Positions 1-8,554 of a stretch of 64,000 nt of DNA are shown piece after piece. The position numbers and the translations under genes are program-made. How positions within the stretch are numbered: the stretch's first letter is position 1; each line of letters begins with the position of its first letter. The stretch covers positions 62,001 through 126,000 of the forward strand of contig CANLVG010000006.1 in assembly GCA_947494565.1 (NCBI GenBank), read 5' to 3'. Source of the stretch: an uncultured Flavobacteriaceae bacterium (GTDB taxonomy: Bacteria > Bacteroidota > Bacteroidia > Flavobacteriales > Flavobacteriaceae). Below the pieces are notes generated by a model. It searched no databases. It saw only the letters and a program-made list of their open reading frames with translations, and was not told the origin of the DNA.

Positions 1-547
1 GAATTGTTAATTTCTTTCTTAGACTTTCCTTTGCCCTGCTTATCGTCGTGCGACAGTTGGCATTGCTGATATTCATGATTTGACTGATTTCTTCATAATC
101 ATATCCTTCAATTAAATGTAAGGTCAAAGAAACTCTGTAATTGTCCTTTAATAGGTTCATGGTTTCCATCACTTTTTGAGCCTTCAGTTCGGTTAACGCA
201 TGATCCGAAACAACTCCGTCATTATCTTCGACCTTATAAATTACATCATCCAGATCAACTTCTTTTTTCTTCTGTTTCTTTCTGTAATGATAGATACTGT
301 TGTTTATCACAATGCGTTTAAGCCAAGCTCCGAAAGTTACCTCTCCCTTAAATGTATGCAGCTTCGTAAACGCGTTTAAAAACGACTCTTGCATTACATC
401 CTCAGCTTCGGCGCTATCTTTTACAATCCGAACGGCCGTGTTGTACATGGCTTTGTAATAGCGGTTGTAAATTTCCAATTGTGCACTTGATTTTCCTTCT
501 AGACACAATTGCAATAAAGCGTCAGTATGTTCTTTTTTGTGGCTCAA
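1..547 (-). CDS. RNA polymerase ECF-type sigma factor (3' end outside window)
   Basis: Translating the minus strand from 547 gives an open frame of 182 codons running off the left edge. Region 2 is visible as IVKDSAEAEDVMQESFLNAF followed by KLHTFKGEVTFGAWLKRIV, and region 4 as YDYEEISQIMNISNANCRTT, with the arginine/lysine-rich end typical of sigma-70 family ECF factors. These direct RNA polymerase to a restricted set of promoters. The frame has no ATG at its beginning; the best start is TTG at 545-547 (reading MSHKKEHTDALL), since an in-frame stop lies a few codons upstream. The next gene, lon, diverges from it with about 218 bp between them. No anti-sigma gene can be seen because the downstream side is outside the window. 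The family is clear; the regulon is unknown. Confidence 0.88.
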   Translation of the reverse strand, partial: MSHKKEHTDALLQLCLEGKSSAQLEIYNRYYKAMYNTAVRIVKDSAEAEDVMQESFLNAFTKLHTFKGEVTFGAWLKRIVINNSIYHYRKKQKKKEVDLDDVIYKVEDNDGVVSDHALTELKAQKVMETMNLLKDNYRVSLTLHLIEGYDYEEISQIMNISNANCRTTISRAKESLRKKLTI

Positions 548-765
548 AAAATGAATGGTTTGTCTTAGAGATAAGCCAATTTAACGATTGTTACAGTTTG
601 TGCTAAAAAAAAACAACATTATGGCATGGGAATTGCCAAATCAAAGGGAATGAAGTACACAAAAAACACCTTAACTGCCCCAAGCGTAGGAGTTCAGGGT
701 GTTGAAGTATAATTTTTAAAAATAGAGTTCTGTACAGCTAATGACAGAATGACCGAAATACGACT

Positions 766-3216
766 ATGGGAGATTCCAAGTTTACAAATTTTGACAATAT
801 GTCTTTGCATTCTATTGAAGAGGATGCGGAATTAATACCACTTTTGACACCGGAGGATGAGGAGCAGATGAACAATGAAAATCTCCCGGAAACCCTGCCT
901 ATATTGCCTCTGCGCAATACGGTCTTGTTTCCAGGAGTAGTCGTTCCAATTACCGCAGGTCGCGATAAATCGATAAAACTCGTAAAAGATGCCAATACCG
1001 GGTCTAAGGTTATCGGTGTGGTCTCTCAAAAAGACGAGAGTGTTGAGAATCCTGATGTGAAGGACATCAATACGATAGGTACTGTTGCCCGTATCCTCCG
1101 TATTTTGCAAATGCCCGACGGAAATACGACTGTTATCATTCAAGGAAAGAAACGGTTTGAAATAGCCGAGGTGCTTACAAAAGACCCCTATCTTACGGCT
1201 ACGGTACGCGAAACGAAAGAGGAGCGACCCGCACCGGAAGACAAGGAGTTTCTGACGATTATCGAAACTATCAAAGAAGTGGCCCTTCAAATCATTAGGG
1301 ACAACCCGAATATACCTAGTGAGGCCTCATTTGCCATTAAAAATATTCAAAGCAATTCGTTCCTGATCAATTTTGTTTCATCAAATCTCAATCTCGATGT
1401 AAAGGACAAACAGGAATTGTTGGAAATCGGCAATTTACAAGACCGTGCACTGGCTACCTTGAAGTATATGAATGTCGAGTTGCAAAAGTTGGAACTTAAG
1501 AACGATATTCAATCGAAGGTCCGAAATGATATGGATCAACAACAGCGTGAGTATTTCTTGCATCAACAGATGAAAACCATTCAAGAAGAATTGGGTGGTG
1601 GGTCTTATGATGAAGAGCTGCACGAAATGCGGGTGAAGGCGAAAAAGAAGAAATGGGACGAAAAGGTCAAAGAACACTTCGAAAAAGAGCTTTCCAAGAT
1701 GCAGCGAATGAACCCTCAGGTTGCGGAATACTCTATTCAACGTAATTATCTTGATTTATTCTTGGATTTACCTTGGAATCACTTTTCAAAGGATAAATTC
1801 GATTTAAAGCGTGCCGAACGAATTCTGGATCGAGATCACTATGGCCTAGAGGATGTGAAACGACGCATTATAGAATATTTGGCCGTGCTGAAGCTGAGAA
1901 ATGATATGAAATCGCCCATTCTCTGTTTGTACGGGCCTCCAGGTGTAGGAAAGACCTCTTTGGGTAAATCGGTTGCGGAAGCCCTAGGAAGGGAATATGT
2001 TCGTATGTCCTTGGGAGGGCTGCGGGATGAGGCCGAAATCCGGGGGCATCGAAAGACCTATATTGGCGCAATGCCAGGTCGAATCGTTCAGAGCCTGAAA
2101 AAAGCCGGAACCTCGAATCCAGTGTTTATTTTGGATGAAATCGATAAGCTTTCGAATAGTCACCAAGGTGACCCTTCTTCCGCGATGTTAGAAGTGTTGG
2201 ATCCGGAACAGAATAGTGAGTTCTATGACAACTTCCTCGAAATGGGGTATGATCTTTCTAAAGTGATGTTTATCGCTACAGCGAATAACCTGTCTACCAT
2301 ACAGCCTGCTTTACGAGATCGTATGGAGATCATCAATGTCACGGGATATACCATTGAAGAAAAAGTGGAAATCGCCAAAAGGCATTTACTGCCCAAACAG
2401 TTGGAGGAACATGGTCTAACCACCAAACACCTTAAAATCGGTAAACCACAACTTGAAAAAATAGTTGAAGGGTATACACGTGAGTCAGGGGTGCGTTCAC
2501 TTGAAAAGCAAATCGCCAAAATGGTGCGCTATGCCGCCAAATCGATTGCTACCGAGGAATCGTACAATATCAAAATCACTAGTGCGGATGTGGAAAAAGT
2601 GTTGGGCCCGGCGCGGTTAGAACGTGATAAGTATGAGAATAACGATGTTGCAGGGGTCGTAACCGGATTGGCTTGGACAAGTGTCGGAGGTGACATCCTT
2701 TTTATTGAATCTATTTTATCTAAAGGCAAGGGTTCTTTGAACATTACGGGCAACTTGGGGAAAGTAATGAAGGAATCTGCGACAATCGCCATGGAATATA
2801 TCAAGTCGAACGCGGAACGTTTTGGGCTCGATTCCGAAATATTCGAAAAATACAACGTTCATATTCACGTGCCTGAGGGAGCAACACCAAAAGATGGCCC
2901 AAGTGCCGGTATCACCATGTTGACATCATTGGTCTCTCTATTTACCCAAAGGAAGGTGAAAAAAAGTTTGGCGATGACGGGTGAGATAACCTTGAGGGGC
3001 AAAGTACTTCCCGTAGGCGGAATTAAGGAAAAAATACTTGCTGCCAAGCGGGCACGAATCAAAGAGATCATACTTTGTAAGGATAATGAAAAAGATATTC
3101 TTGAGATTAAAAAAGACTATCTAAAGGGACTTACGTTTCATTACGTTACAGATATGCATGAGGTAATCGATTTGGCGATTACCGGACAAAAAGTGAGGAA
3201 TGCGAAAAAGTTGTAA
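766..3216 (+). CDS. lon: ATP-dependent protease Lon
   Basis: Cytosolic AAA+ serine protease that unfolds and degrades damaged and short-lived regulatory proteins. 816 residues, the usual length. The N-terminal substrate-binding domain (about 40-240) begins with the typical [19 protein letters not shown]. The ATPase domain has Walker [10 protein letters not shown] (about 389-397) and Walker [10 protein letters not shown]. The protease domain holds the Ser-Lys dyad: Ser713 in PKDGPSAG and Lys756 in [13 protein letters not shown], spaced 43 residues apart as in E. coli Lon. A short acidic extension precedes the Lon domain. It is followed after 63 bp by cmk on the same strand and may share its transcript. 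No clear heat-shock element was recognised upstream. Confidence 0.98.
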   Translation: MGDSKFTNFDNMSLHSIEEDAELIPLLTPEDEEQMNNENLPETLPILPLRNTVLFPGVVVPITAGRDKSIKLVKDANTGSKVIGVVSQKDESVENPDVKDINTIGTVARILRILQMPDGNTTVIIQGKKRFEIAEVLTKDPYLTATVRETKEERPAPEDKEFLTIIETIKEVALQIIRDNPNIPSEASFAIKNIQSNSFLINFVSSNLNLDVKDKQELLEIGNLQDRALATLKYMNVELQKLELKNDIQSKVRNDMDQQQREYFLHQQMKTIQEELGGGSYDEELHEMRVKAKKKKWDEKVKEHFEKELSKMQRMNPQVAEYSIQRNYLDLFLDLPWNHFSKDKFDLKRAERILDRDHYGLEDVKRRIIEYLAVLKLRNDMKSPILCLYGPPGVGKTSLGKSVAEALGREYVRMSLGGLRDEAEIRGHRKTYIGAMPGRIVQSLKKAGTSNPVFILDEIDKLSNSHQGDPSSAMLEVLDPEQNSEFYDNFLEMGYDLSKVMFIATANNLSTIQPALRDRMEIINVTGYTIEEKVEIAKRHLLPKQLEEHGLTTKHLKIGKPQLEKIVEGYTRESGVRSLEKQIAKMVRYAAKSIATEESYNIKITSADVEKVLGPARLERDKYENNDVAGVVTGLAWTSVGGDILFIESILSKGKGSLNITGNLGKVMKESATIAMEYIKSNAERFGLDSEIFEKYNVHIHVPEGATPKDGPSAGITMLTSLVSLFTQRKVKKSLAMTGEITLRGKVLPVGGIKEKILAAKRARIKEIILCKDNEKDILEIKKDYLKGLTFHYVTDMHEVIDLAITGQKVRNAKKL

Positions 3217-3279
3217 CTGAATTTAGAGACCCGCTGGAAGGGAGGGGGTTACACCGTTTTTTCTGCCTATTTTTACAGT

Positions 3280-3966
3280 GTGAAAAAAATCACCATCGCC
3301 ATAGACGGATATTCGTCCACCGGGAAAAGTACGATTGCCAAGCAGTTGGCAAAGGCACTTGACTACGTATATGTAGATACAGGCGCCATGTATCGGGCCG
3401 TTACTCTCTTTGCGATGCGGAACGGCTTCATAGGTAAGGGTCAGGAAAATACCCAAGCCCTGATCAAGTTACTACCGAGGATCAAGCTTTTATTTAAGTA
3501 CAACAAAGACCTTGGCTTTTCGGAAATGTATTTGAATGGGGAAAATGTCGAAAAGGAAATCCGGTCGTTAGAGGTGTCGAAGTATGTGAGCAGAGTTGCT
3601 GAGTTGGAACAAGTGCGCCATATGCTTGTGGATATACAAAAAAAAATGGGTCTGGAGAAGGGTATCGTTATGGATGGTCGGGACATCGGAACGGTGGTTT
3701 TCCCCGATGCGGAGCTCAAGATATTCATGACTGCCTCCCCAGAGAAAAGAGCCCACCGACGCTACAAAGAATTACTGGATAAGGGTGAGGAAGTCGAATA
3801 CGAGGATGTGCTCAAGAATGTACGCTACAGGGATGACATTGACTCGAATCGCGAATTCTCCCCACTTCGTCAGGCCAAAGATGCCATACCATTCGATAAT
3901 AGTGATATGGGGCTGGAGGAGCAGTTTGAACGGATGTATAATTACGCGCTTCGAATCATCGAGTAG
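3280..3966 (+). CDS. cmk: (d)CMP kinase (cytidylate kinase)
   Basis: Phosphorylates CMP and dCMP to the diphosphates in pyrimidine nucleotide recycling. 228 residues, normal for bacterial Cmk. The P-loop IDGYSSTGKSTIAKQLA lies at residues 5-21, followed by YVDTGAMYRAVTLFA and, further on, MDGRDIGTVVFPDAELKIFM, all family signatures. The start is GTG at 3280-3282 (MKKITIAIDGY), which places the P-loop correctly; no ATG is available nearby. A run of nine adenines (about 3638-3646) lies inside the gene at IQKKMG. It follows lon by 63 bp and ends before a strong bidirectional terminator. Confidence 0.97.
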   Translation: MKKITIAIDGYSSTGKSTIAKQLAKALDYVYVDTGAMYRAVTLFAMRNGFIGKGQENTQALIKLLPRIKLLFKYNKDLGFSEMYLNGENVEKEIRSLEVSKYVSRVAELEQVRHMLVDIQKKMGLEKGIVMDGRDIGTVVFPDAELKIFMTASPEKRAHRRYKELLDKGEEVEYEDVLKNVRYRDDIDSNREFSPLRQAKDAIPFDNSDMGLEEQFERMYNYALRIIE

Positions 3967-4032
3967 GAATAGGCCTGGAATAAACAGTCTGGACACATTC
4001 GTAAAACGACTGTTGGTAAAATAGATACAAAA

Positions 4033-4062
4033 AAAATGCCGTTGGATATCCAACGGCATTTT
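4033..4062. terminator. Bidirectional terminator between cmk and the LysM gene
   Basis: A perfect inverted repeat (AATGCCGTTG, GATATC centre, then its complement) flanked by A-tract on the left and T-tract on the right. It sits between two convergent genes and reads as an intrinsic terminator on both strands. Confidence 0.85.
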
Positions 4063-4079
4063 CATTTTGATGTACGATT

Positions 4080-4460
4080 TTAGATATTTGGAATGACCAA
4101 TACCTGATCTGGATGAATCACATCAGGATTCTTCAAGATATTGGTATTTGCCTCAAAAATTTTAGTGTACTTCATGGCATCACCGTAATAATGCTTGGCG
4201 ATTTTACTCAAAGATTCGCCACTAGCTACCGTATGTCTATGGTACACTGAGTCATCTTCTACCGAGATATTCGCCATGATGTCCGACGCGTTCTCGCCAC
4301 CAGCTTCTTTGATCTTATCCCATAAAAGATCTTTTTCATAGGGAGTTGACGCTTGTCCTTTGATTTTAAGAACACCGTTTTCTTCGGTCACTTTTCCATC
4401 TTTGATTCCTAGTTGCTCACCAAGGGATAAGACACCTTGGTATTTTGCTTTAACACTCAT
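4080..4460 (-). CDS. LysM/BON-domain protein (Kbp/YgaU-like)
   Basis: 126 residues. The N-terminal half (about 15-70) looks like a BON domain, with KVTEENGVLKIKGQASTPYE and the DLLWDKIKEAGG helix. The C-terminal half (about 74-125) is one LysM domain, YHRHTVASGESLSKIAKHYY, ending in HPDQVLVIP. This order and size match E. coli Kbp (YgaU), a cytosolic potassium-binding protein; other LysM proteins bind peptidoglycan. There is no signal peptide, which favours the cytosolic Kbp-type role, but function is by family only. The gene is monocistronic, convergent with cmk and divergent from rpsA. Confidence 0.85.
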   Translation of the reverse strand: MSVKAKYQGVLSLGEQLGIKDGKVTEENGVLKIKGQASTPYEKDLLWDKIKEAGGENASDIMANISVEDDSVYHRHTVASGESLSKIAKHYYGDAMKYTKIFEANTNILKNPDVIHPDQVLVIPNI

Positions 4461-4574
4461 AAGTTAATGTATTTGTTCGTTAATATTTAGGCACTCAATA
4501 TAGTAATAATTGCCAGAAGTTGGTACTAAAAGCAATGAAATAGTAAATAAAGAAGGGTCATTGCTTAGAAAGAG

Positions 4575-4605
4575 TTGTGATACTTAGGTAAAAAGTGTAT
4601 TTTTG
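4575..4605 (+). promoter_or_regulatory. Promoter of rpsA
   Basis: TTG at 4575-4577 and TATTTTTG at 4598-4605, separated by 20 bases, match the Bacteroidota pattern TTTG/TTG-N19-20-TAnnTTTG. It implies a leader of about 115 nt before the rpsA start. Confidence 0.7.
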
Positions 4606-4666
4606 CAGCCCTTTTTAACAAAGATTCAAGAGCGGAAAGGGATAACTAAAGGAAATAAATAACAAC

Positions 4667-4704
4667 TTCTACGATGATTGTTGAGCTCTTGTTTAATCGT
4701 AGAA
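4667..4704 (+). promoter_or_regulatory. Hairpin in the rpsA 5' leader
   Basis: A perfect 9-bp inverted repeat, TTCTACGAT (4667-4675) and ATCGTAGAA (4696-4704), encloses a 20-base loop containing GAGCTC. It ends 21 bases before the rpsA ATG. It lies inside the predicted leader and could take part in translational autoregulation by S1, as leader structures do in gamma-proteobacteria; that role is inference. Confidence 0.45.
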
Positions 4705-4725
4705 TACAAATTTTAAGCTATACAA

Positions 4726-6579
4726 ATGGCTGAAGAAAAAACACAAGCCGAAGTAGAAGAAACTACTGAAGCACAAGTCGAAGCTACTGAGGCTCCGAAG
4801 GCGGAAAAAGAGACTGCTCCTGCACAAGATCCCCAAGAATTTTTGGAAAACTTCAACTGGGAAAAATACGAACAAGGAATCGAAAAAGTAGAGGACTCTA
4901 AGCTAGAGGAGTTCGAAAAATTGGTTTCTGAAAATTTCGTGGATACCGCTGATGAAGAAGTGGTTACCGGTACCGTGGTCTATCTTACCGATCGCGAAGC
5001 GATTATCGATATCAACGCCAAATCTGAAGGTGTTATCTCTCTAAACGAGTTTAGGTATAATCCAGATTTAAAGGTAGGTGACAAAGTCGAGGTGTTGATC
5101 GACATCCGCGAAGATAAAAGTGGTCAATTGGTACTTTCACACAGAAAGGCCAGAACGATTATGGCCTGGGATCGCGTAAATGCGGCACATGACAAAGAAG
5201 AAGTAGTAAGTGGTTTTGTCAAATGCAGAACCAAAGGTGGTATGATCGTGGATGTCTTCGGTATCGAGGCATTCTTACCGGGATCACAAATAGATGTGAA
5301 ACCGATTCGTGACTACGACCAATATGTGAATAAAACGATGGAATTCAAGGTGGTTAAGATCAATCACGAATTCAAGAACGTTGTTGTTTCGCACAAAGCA
5401 CTGATCGAAGCTGATATCGAAGAACAAAAGAAAGAGATCATCAGTCAGCTTGAAAAAGGTCAAGTATTGGAGGGTGTGGTCAAAAACATCACTTCATACG
5501 GTGTCTTTATCGACCTTGGTGGTGTAGATGGTTTGGTCCATATCACAGATCTATCTTGGAGCCGTATCAACCATCCGAACGAAGTGGTGGAGCTCGATCA
5601 AAAATTAAATGTTGTAATTCTTGATTTCGATGAAAACAAATCGAGAATACAATTGGGCTTGAAGCAATTGGAGAAACATCCTTGGGATGCCTTGAGCGAC
5701 GAAATCAAAATTGGAGACAAGGTGAAAGGTAAGGTGGTCGTAATTGCTGATTACGGTGCGTTTATCGAAGTTGTCGAAGGTGTTGAAGGATTGATTCACG
5801 TTTCTGAAATGTCTTGGTCGACCCACTTGCGGTCTGCTCAAGATTTCGTCAAAGTTGGCGATGAGATAGAAGCTGTTGTTTTGACCCTTGATCGCGAAGA
5901 TCGTAAGATGTCATTGGGTATCAAGCAATTGAGTCCTGATCCTTGGACCGATATCACAACCAAATACCCTGTCGGATCAAGACATAAAGGTATTGTTCGC
6001 AACTTCACCAACTTTGGTGTTTTTGTTGAATTGGAAGAAGGTATCGATGGATTGATCTATATCTCTGACCTTTCTTGGACTAAGAAAATCAAGCATCCAT
6101 CTGAATTCGTAACGGTTGGCGATACCTTGGAAGTAGAGGTATTGGAATTGGACGTTGAAGGCCGAAAGTTGAGCTTGGGCCATAAGCAGACCACTGAAAA
6201 TCCTTGGGATAAATACGAAAGTGAGTTTGGTTTAGACTCTGTTCATACCGCTTCTATCACAGAGATCGTTGATAAAGGTGCTATCATTGAATTCAATGAA
6301 GACATCACCGCTTTTGTACCACAACGTCACCTTGAAAAAGAAGATGGTAAGAAACTTGGAAAAGGAGAAGAAGCCCAATTCAAGATCATCGAGTTCAATA
6401 AGGACTTTAAGCGTGTAGTCGCAAGTCACACGGCTATTTTCAGGGAAGAAGAGAAACGTAACGTAAAGGCTGCCGCTAAAAGGCAGAAGGCCGCTGCTGA
6501 TGAAGCAAAACCTACTTTAGGTGATGCCAATGAGGCTTTACAAGCGTTGAAAGATAAAATGGAAGCCGGTAAGAAATAA
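4726..6579 (+). CDS. rpsA: 30S ribosomal protein S1
   Basis: Binds mRNA on the small subunit and helps start translation, important in Bacteroidota where Shine-Dalgarno sequences are rare. 617 residues. A Glu/Ala-rich N-terminal tail (about 1-50) precedes six S1/OB repeats. Their beginnings are visible as VTGTVVYLTD, VSGFVKCRTK, LEGVVKNITSYGVFIDLGG, VKGKVVVIADYGAFIEV, HKGIVRNFTNFGVFVELEE and HTASITEIVDKGAIIEF. The C-terminal tail is Lys/Ala-rich. Repeats 3-5 are the best conserved. It is preceded by its own promoter and a leader hairpin and followed by a terminator, so it is probably monocistronic. Confidence 0.97.
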   Translation: MAEEKTQAEVEETTEAQVEATEAPKAEKETAPAQDPQEFLENFNWEKYEQGIEKVEDSKLEEFEKLVSENFVDTADEEVVTGTVVYLTDREAIIDINAKSEGVISLNEFRYNPDLKVGDKVEVLIDIREDKSGQLVLSHRKARTIMAWDRVNAAHDKEEVVSGFVKCRTKGGMIVDVFGIEAFLPGSQIDVKPIRDYDQYVNKTMEFKVVKINHEFKNVVVSHKALIEADIEEQKKEIISQLEKGQVLEGVVKNITSYGVFIDLGGVDGLVHITDLSWSRINHPNEVVELDQKLNVVILDFDENKSRIQLGLKQLEKHPWDALSDEIKIGDKVKGKVVVIADYGAFIEVVEGVEGLIHVSEMSWSTHLRSAQDFVKVGDEIEAVVLTLDREDRKMSLGIKQLSPDPWTDITTKYPVGSRHKGIVRNFTNFGVFVELEEGIDGLIYISDLSWTKKIKHPSEFVTVGDTLEVEVLELDVEGRKLSLGHKQTTENPWDKYESEFGLDSVHTASITEIVDKGAIIEFNEDITAFVPQRHLEKEDGKKLGKGEEAQFKIIEFNKDFKRVVASHTAIFREEEKRNVKAAAKRQKAAADEAKPTLGDANEALQALKDKMEAGKK

Positions 6580-6602
6580 CGGTTTTTCATTTTAAAATAG
6601 CA

Positions 6603-6638
6603 AAAGGCTCCAGACACTTCGGTTTGGGGCCTTTTTTT
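6603..6638 (+). terminator. Intrinsic terminator of rpsA
   Basis: Stem AAAGGCTCCAGAC (6603-6615) pairs with GTTTGGGGCCTTT (6622-6634) around a 6-base loop containing TTCG, followed by a T-run. Confidence 0.85.
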
Positions 6639-6676
6639 GTTATCCGTTTGCCTAAAGGTTATTCGAGGGAATTTCC

Positions 6677-6684
6677 TATTTTTG
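6677..6684 (+). promoter_or_regulatory. -7 element of the pyrR operon promoter
   Basis: TATTTTTG matches TAnnTTTG exactly, 26 bases before the pyrR ATG. No good -33 TTG is found at the usual spacing. The implied leader is only about 20 nt, too short for a Bacillus-type PyrR attenuator. Confidence 0.5.
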
Positions 6685-6710
6685 TGCCACTAAAGTATTG
6701 AAGACCTATT

Positions 6711-7250
6711 ATGAGTCAAAAAGTACTGCTTTCCTCCGAAGAAATCAATATCATACTCCATCGTTTGGCTTGTCAACTTCTTGAGAATCATCTTGATTTT
6801 GAGCATACTGTTCTTATCGGTATTCAGCCAAGAGGCACCTTCGTAGCCGAAAGATTGACCAAAATCTTGAAAGAAGAATATGGGGTAAAGCATATTGATG
6901 TAGGTTTTTTGGATATTACCTTTTATCGAGACGACTTTAGAAGAGGAGACAAGACTTTGGCCGCTACCAAAACGAAAATCGATTTTTTGGTCGAGGATAA
7001 GAAGGTGGTTCTGATCGATGATGTTCTCTATACCGGAAGAAGTATACGAGCTGCACTTACCGCGATTCAGTCTTTTGGTAGGCCTTCTGAAATCGAACTT
7101 TTAGCACTGATCGATCGACGATTTAGCAGGCATTTGCCAATACAACCCAATTACAGAGGTAGACAGGTAGATGCGATCAATGAAGAAAAGGTAAAGGTGA
7201 TGTGGAAGGAGAACGACGGGAAGGATGTAATTTATTTGATAAATAAGTAG
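6711..7250 (+). CDS. pyrR: PyrR-type bifunctional regulator/uracil phosphoribosyltransferase
   Basis: 179 residues with the type I phosphoribosyltransferase fold. The PRPP loop is VVLIDDVLYTGRSIRAAL (about 102-119), and the PyrR-typical IGIQPRGTFVAERL and LDITFYRDDFRR are present. In Firmicutes PyrR binds pyr mRNA in response to UMP and also makes UMP from uracil; in Bacteroidota the RNA-binding role is less certain. It is followed by pyrB after a one-base gap, so the two are translated together. The rpsA terminator lies immediately upstream of its own promoter. Confidence 0.93.
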   Translation: MSQKVLLSSEEINIILHRLACQLLENHLDFEHTVLIGIQPRGTFVAERLTKILKEEYGVKHIDVGFLDITFYRDDFRRGDKTLAATKTKIDFLVEDKKVVLIDDVLYTGRSIRAALTAIQSFGRPSEIELLALIDRRFSRHLPIQPNYRGRQVDAINEEKVKVMWKENDGKDVIYLINK

Positions 7251-7251
7251 A

Positions 7252-8178
7252 ATGGCAGAATTAAGTGTAAAACACTTGTTGGGAATAAAATATCTTAATG
7301 AAAAAGATATACAACTCATTTTTGATACTGCCGATCATTTCAAGGAAGTAATCAATCGTTCCATTAAAAAAGTTCCATCACTACGTGATATCACCATAGC
7401 CAATATCTTTTTTGAAAACAGTACTAGAACCAAGCTATCATTTGAACTTGCCGAAAAGCGTCTGTCAGCGGATGTCATCAATTTCTCGGCAGGGCAGTCT
7501 TCGGTAAAAAAGGGAGAAACCTTAATTGATACCGTAAACAACATTTTATCAATGAAGGTTGATATGGTAGTAATGCGACATCCAAACCCAGGTTCCGGTA
7601 TTTTTTTGGCAAAGCATGTAAACGCTTCCATCGTAAATGCAGGAGATGGAGCACATGAGCATCCTACCCAAGCGCTATTGGATTCTTATTCCATCCGGGA
7701 AAAATTAGGTGACGTAGCCGGAAAGAAGGTGGTTATTGTAGGTGATATTTTGCATTCAAGAGTTGCCTTGTCGAATATTTTCGCATTGAAGTTGCAAGGC
7801 GCCAAGGTAAAGGTCTGCGGACCAAAAACCCTTTTGCCCAAGTATATAGAGTCGTTAGGTGTTGAAGTTGAGACCGATTTGAGAAAAGCACTGAATTGGT
7901 GTGATGTGGCCAATATGCTCCGCATTCAAAACGAGCGTTTGGACATTAGTTACTTTCCGACAACAAGAGAGTACACGCAACAGTTTGGTGTCAATAAGAC
8001 CCTATTGAACAGTCTTGACAAAGAAATCGTCATCATGCACCCAGGACCCATCAATAGGGGAGTGGAGATCACCAGTGATGTGGCCGATTCCAAACAGTCC
8101 ATAATTTTGAACCAAGTGGAAAACGGGGTTGCGATTCGAATGGCGGTAATCTATCTGTTGGCCTCTAAAATAAAATAA
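7252..8178 (+). CDS. pyrB: Aspartate carbamoyltransferase catalytic subunit
   Basis: Condenses carbamoyl phosphate with aspartate, the committed step of pyrimidine synthesis. 308 residues, the full family length. The carbamoyl-phosphate loop is FENSTRTKLSFELAEKRL (about 56-73), with HPTQALLDSYSI in the middle and MHPGPINRGVEI near the end. No pyrI regulatory subunit gene is adjacent. It is the second gene of the pyrR-pyrB-small protein-rnz group; the next start follows within 50 bp. Confidence 0.97.
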   Translation: MAELSVKHLLGIKYLNEKDIQLIFDTADHFKEVINRSIKKVPSLRDITIANIFFENSTRTKLSFELAEKRLSADVINFSAGQSSVKKGETLIDTVNNILSMKVDMVVMRHPNPGSGIFLAKHVNASIVNAGDGAHEHPTQALLDSYSIREKLGDVAGKKVVIVGDILHSRVALSNIFALKLQGAKVKVCGPKTLLPKYIESLGVEVETDLRKALNWCDVANMLRIQNERLDISYFPTTREYTQQFGVNKTLLNSLDKEIVIMHPGPINRGVEITSDVADSKQSIILNQVENGVAIRMAVIYLLASKIK

Positions 8179-8221
8179 ACCTCATATGCCTTCAAGACCT
8201 GTGAGGTCTAAAAGATTAACT

Positions 8222-8554
8222 ATGATTTTTGACAAAGAAGGAACGACCACTATCGTATTTCAAGAACATATTGCACTGAATGAATTTTTGATGAATTTAA
8301 ATGATGGATACTCAAAAATTGAGAATGATCATATCATTGTGAATTTATTCTCTTTTTCCAAATTGACCGCAAACGATATTTTGGAGTTTTTGACATTGTC
8401 CAGCGCCCATCGAGAATCAGGTAAATCGTTCGTCTTGGTAACCGATAAGGTGTCTTACGATGAGGTTCCGGAAGAAATATTGGTCGTACCCACACTTCAA
8501 GAGGCCAGGGATGTCATTGAAATGGAAGAAATAGAAAGAGATCTCGGGCTGTGA
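8222..8554 (+). CDS. Small conserved protein upstream of ribonuclease Z
   Basis: About 110 residues from ATG 8222 (MIFDKEGTTTIVFQEH); an in-frame ATG at 8186 would add 12 residues that look non-conserved (PSRPVRSKRL). The pattern of a beta strand, NLFSFSKLTANDILEFL, then SFVLVTDKVSYDEVPEEILVVPTLQEARDVIEMEEIERDLGL suggests a small alpha/beta domain resembling a STAS-like fold; I do not recognise a named family. In Flavobacteriia such proteins are sometimes labelled ribonuclease Z because of their position, but it has no metallo-beta-lactamase motif. Its stop overlaps the rnz start by 4 bases (GTGA), so the two are translationally coupled. Confidence 0.75.
   Translation: MIFDKEGTTTIVFQEHIALNEFLMNLNDGYSKIENDHIIVNLFSFSKLTANDILEFLTLSSAHRESGKSFVLVTDKVSYDEVPEEILVVPTLQEARDVIEMEEIERDLGL

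Noticed and set aside
3638-3646. Nine-adenine run inside cmk, possible slippage site
   Set aside because: Unlike dnaX, a shift here has no evident useful product and no known precedent in Cmk; A-runs at Lys codons are common in this genome.
6677-6710. PyrR-type attenuator in the pyrR leader
   Set aside because: The leader between the -7 element and the ATG is too short for the anti-antiterminator structures; only the rpsA terminator lies upstream.
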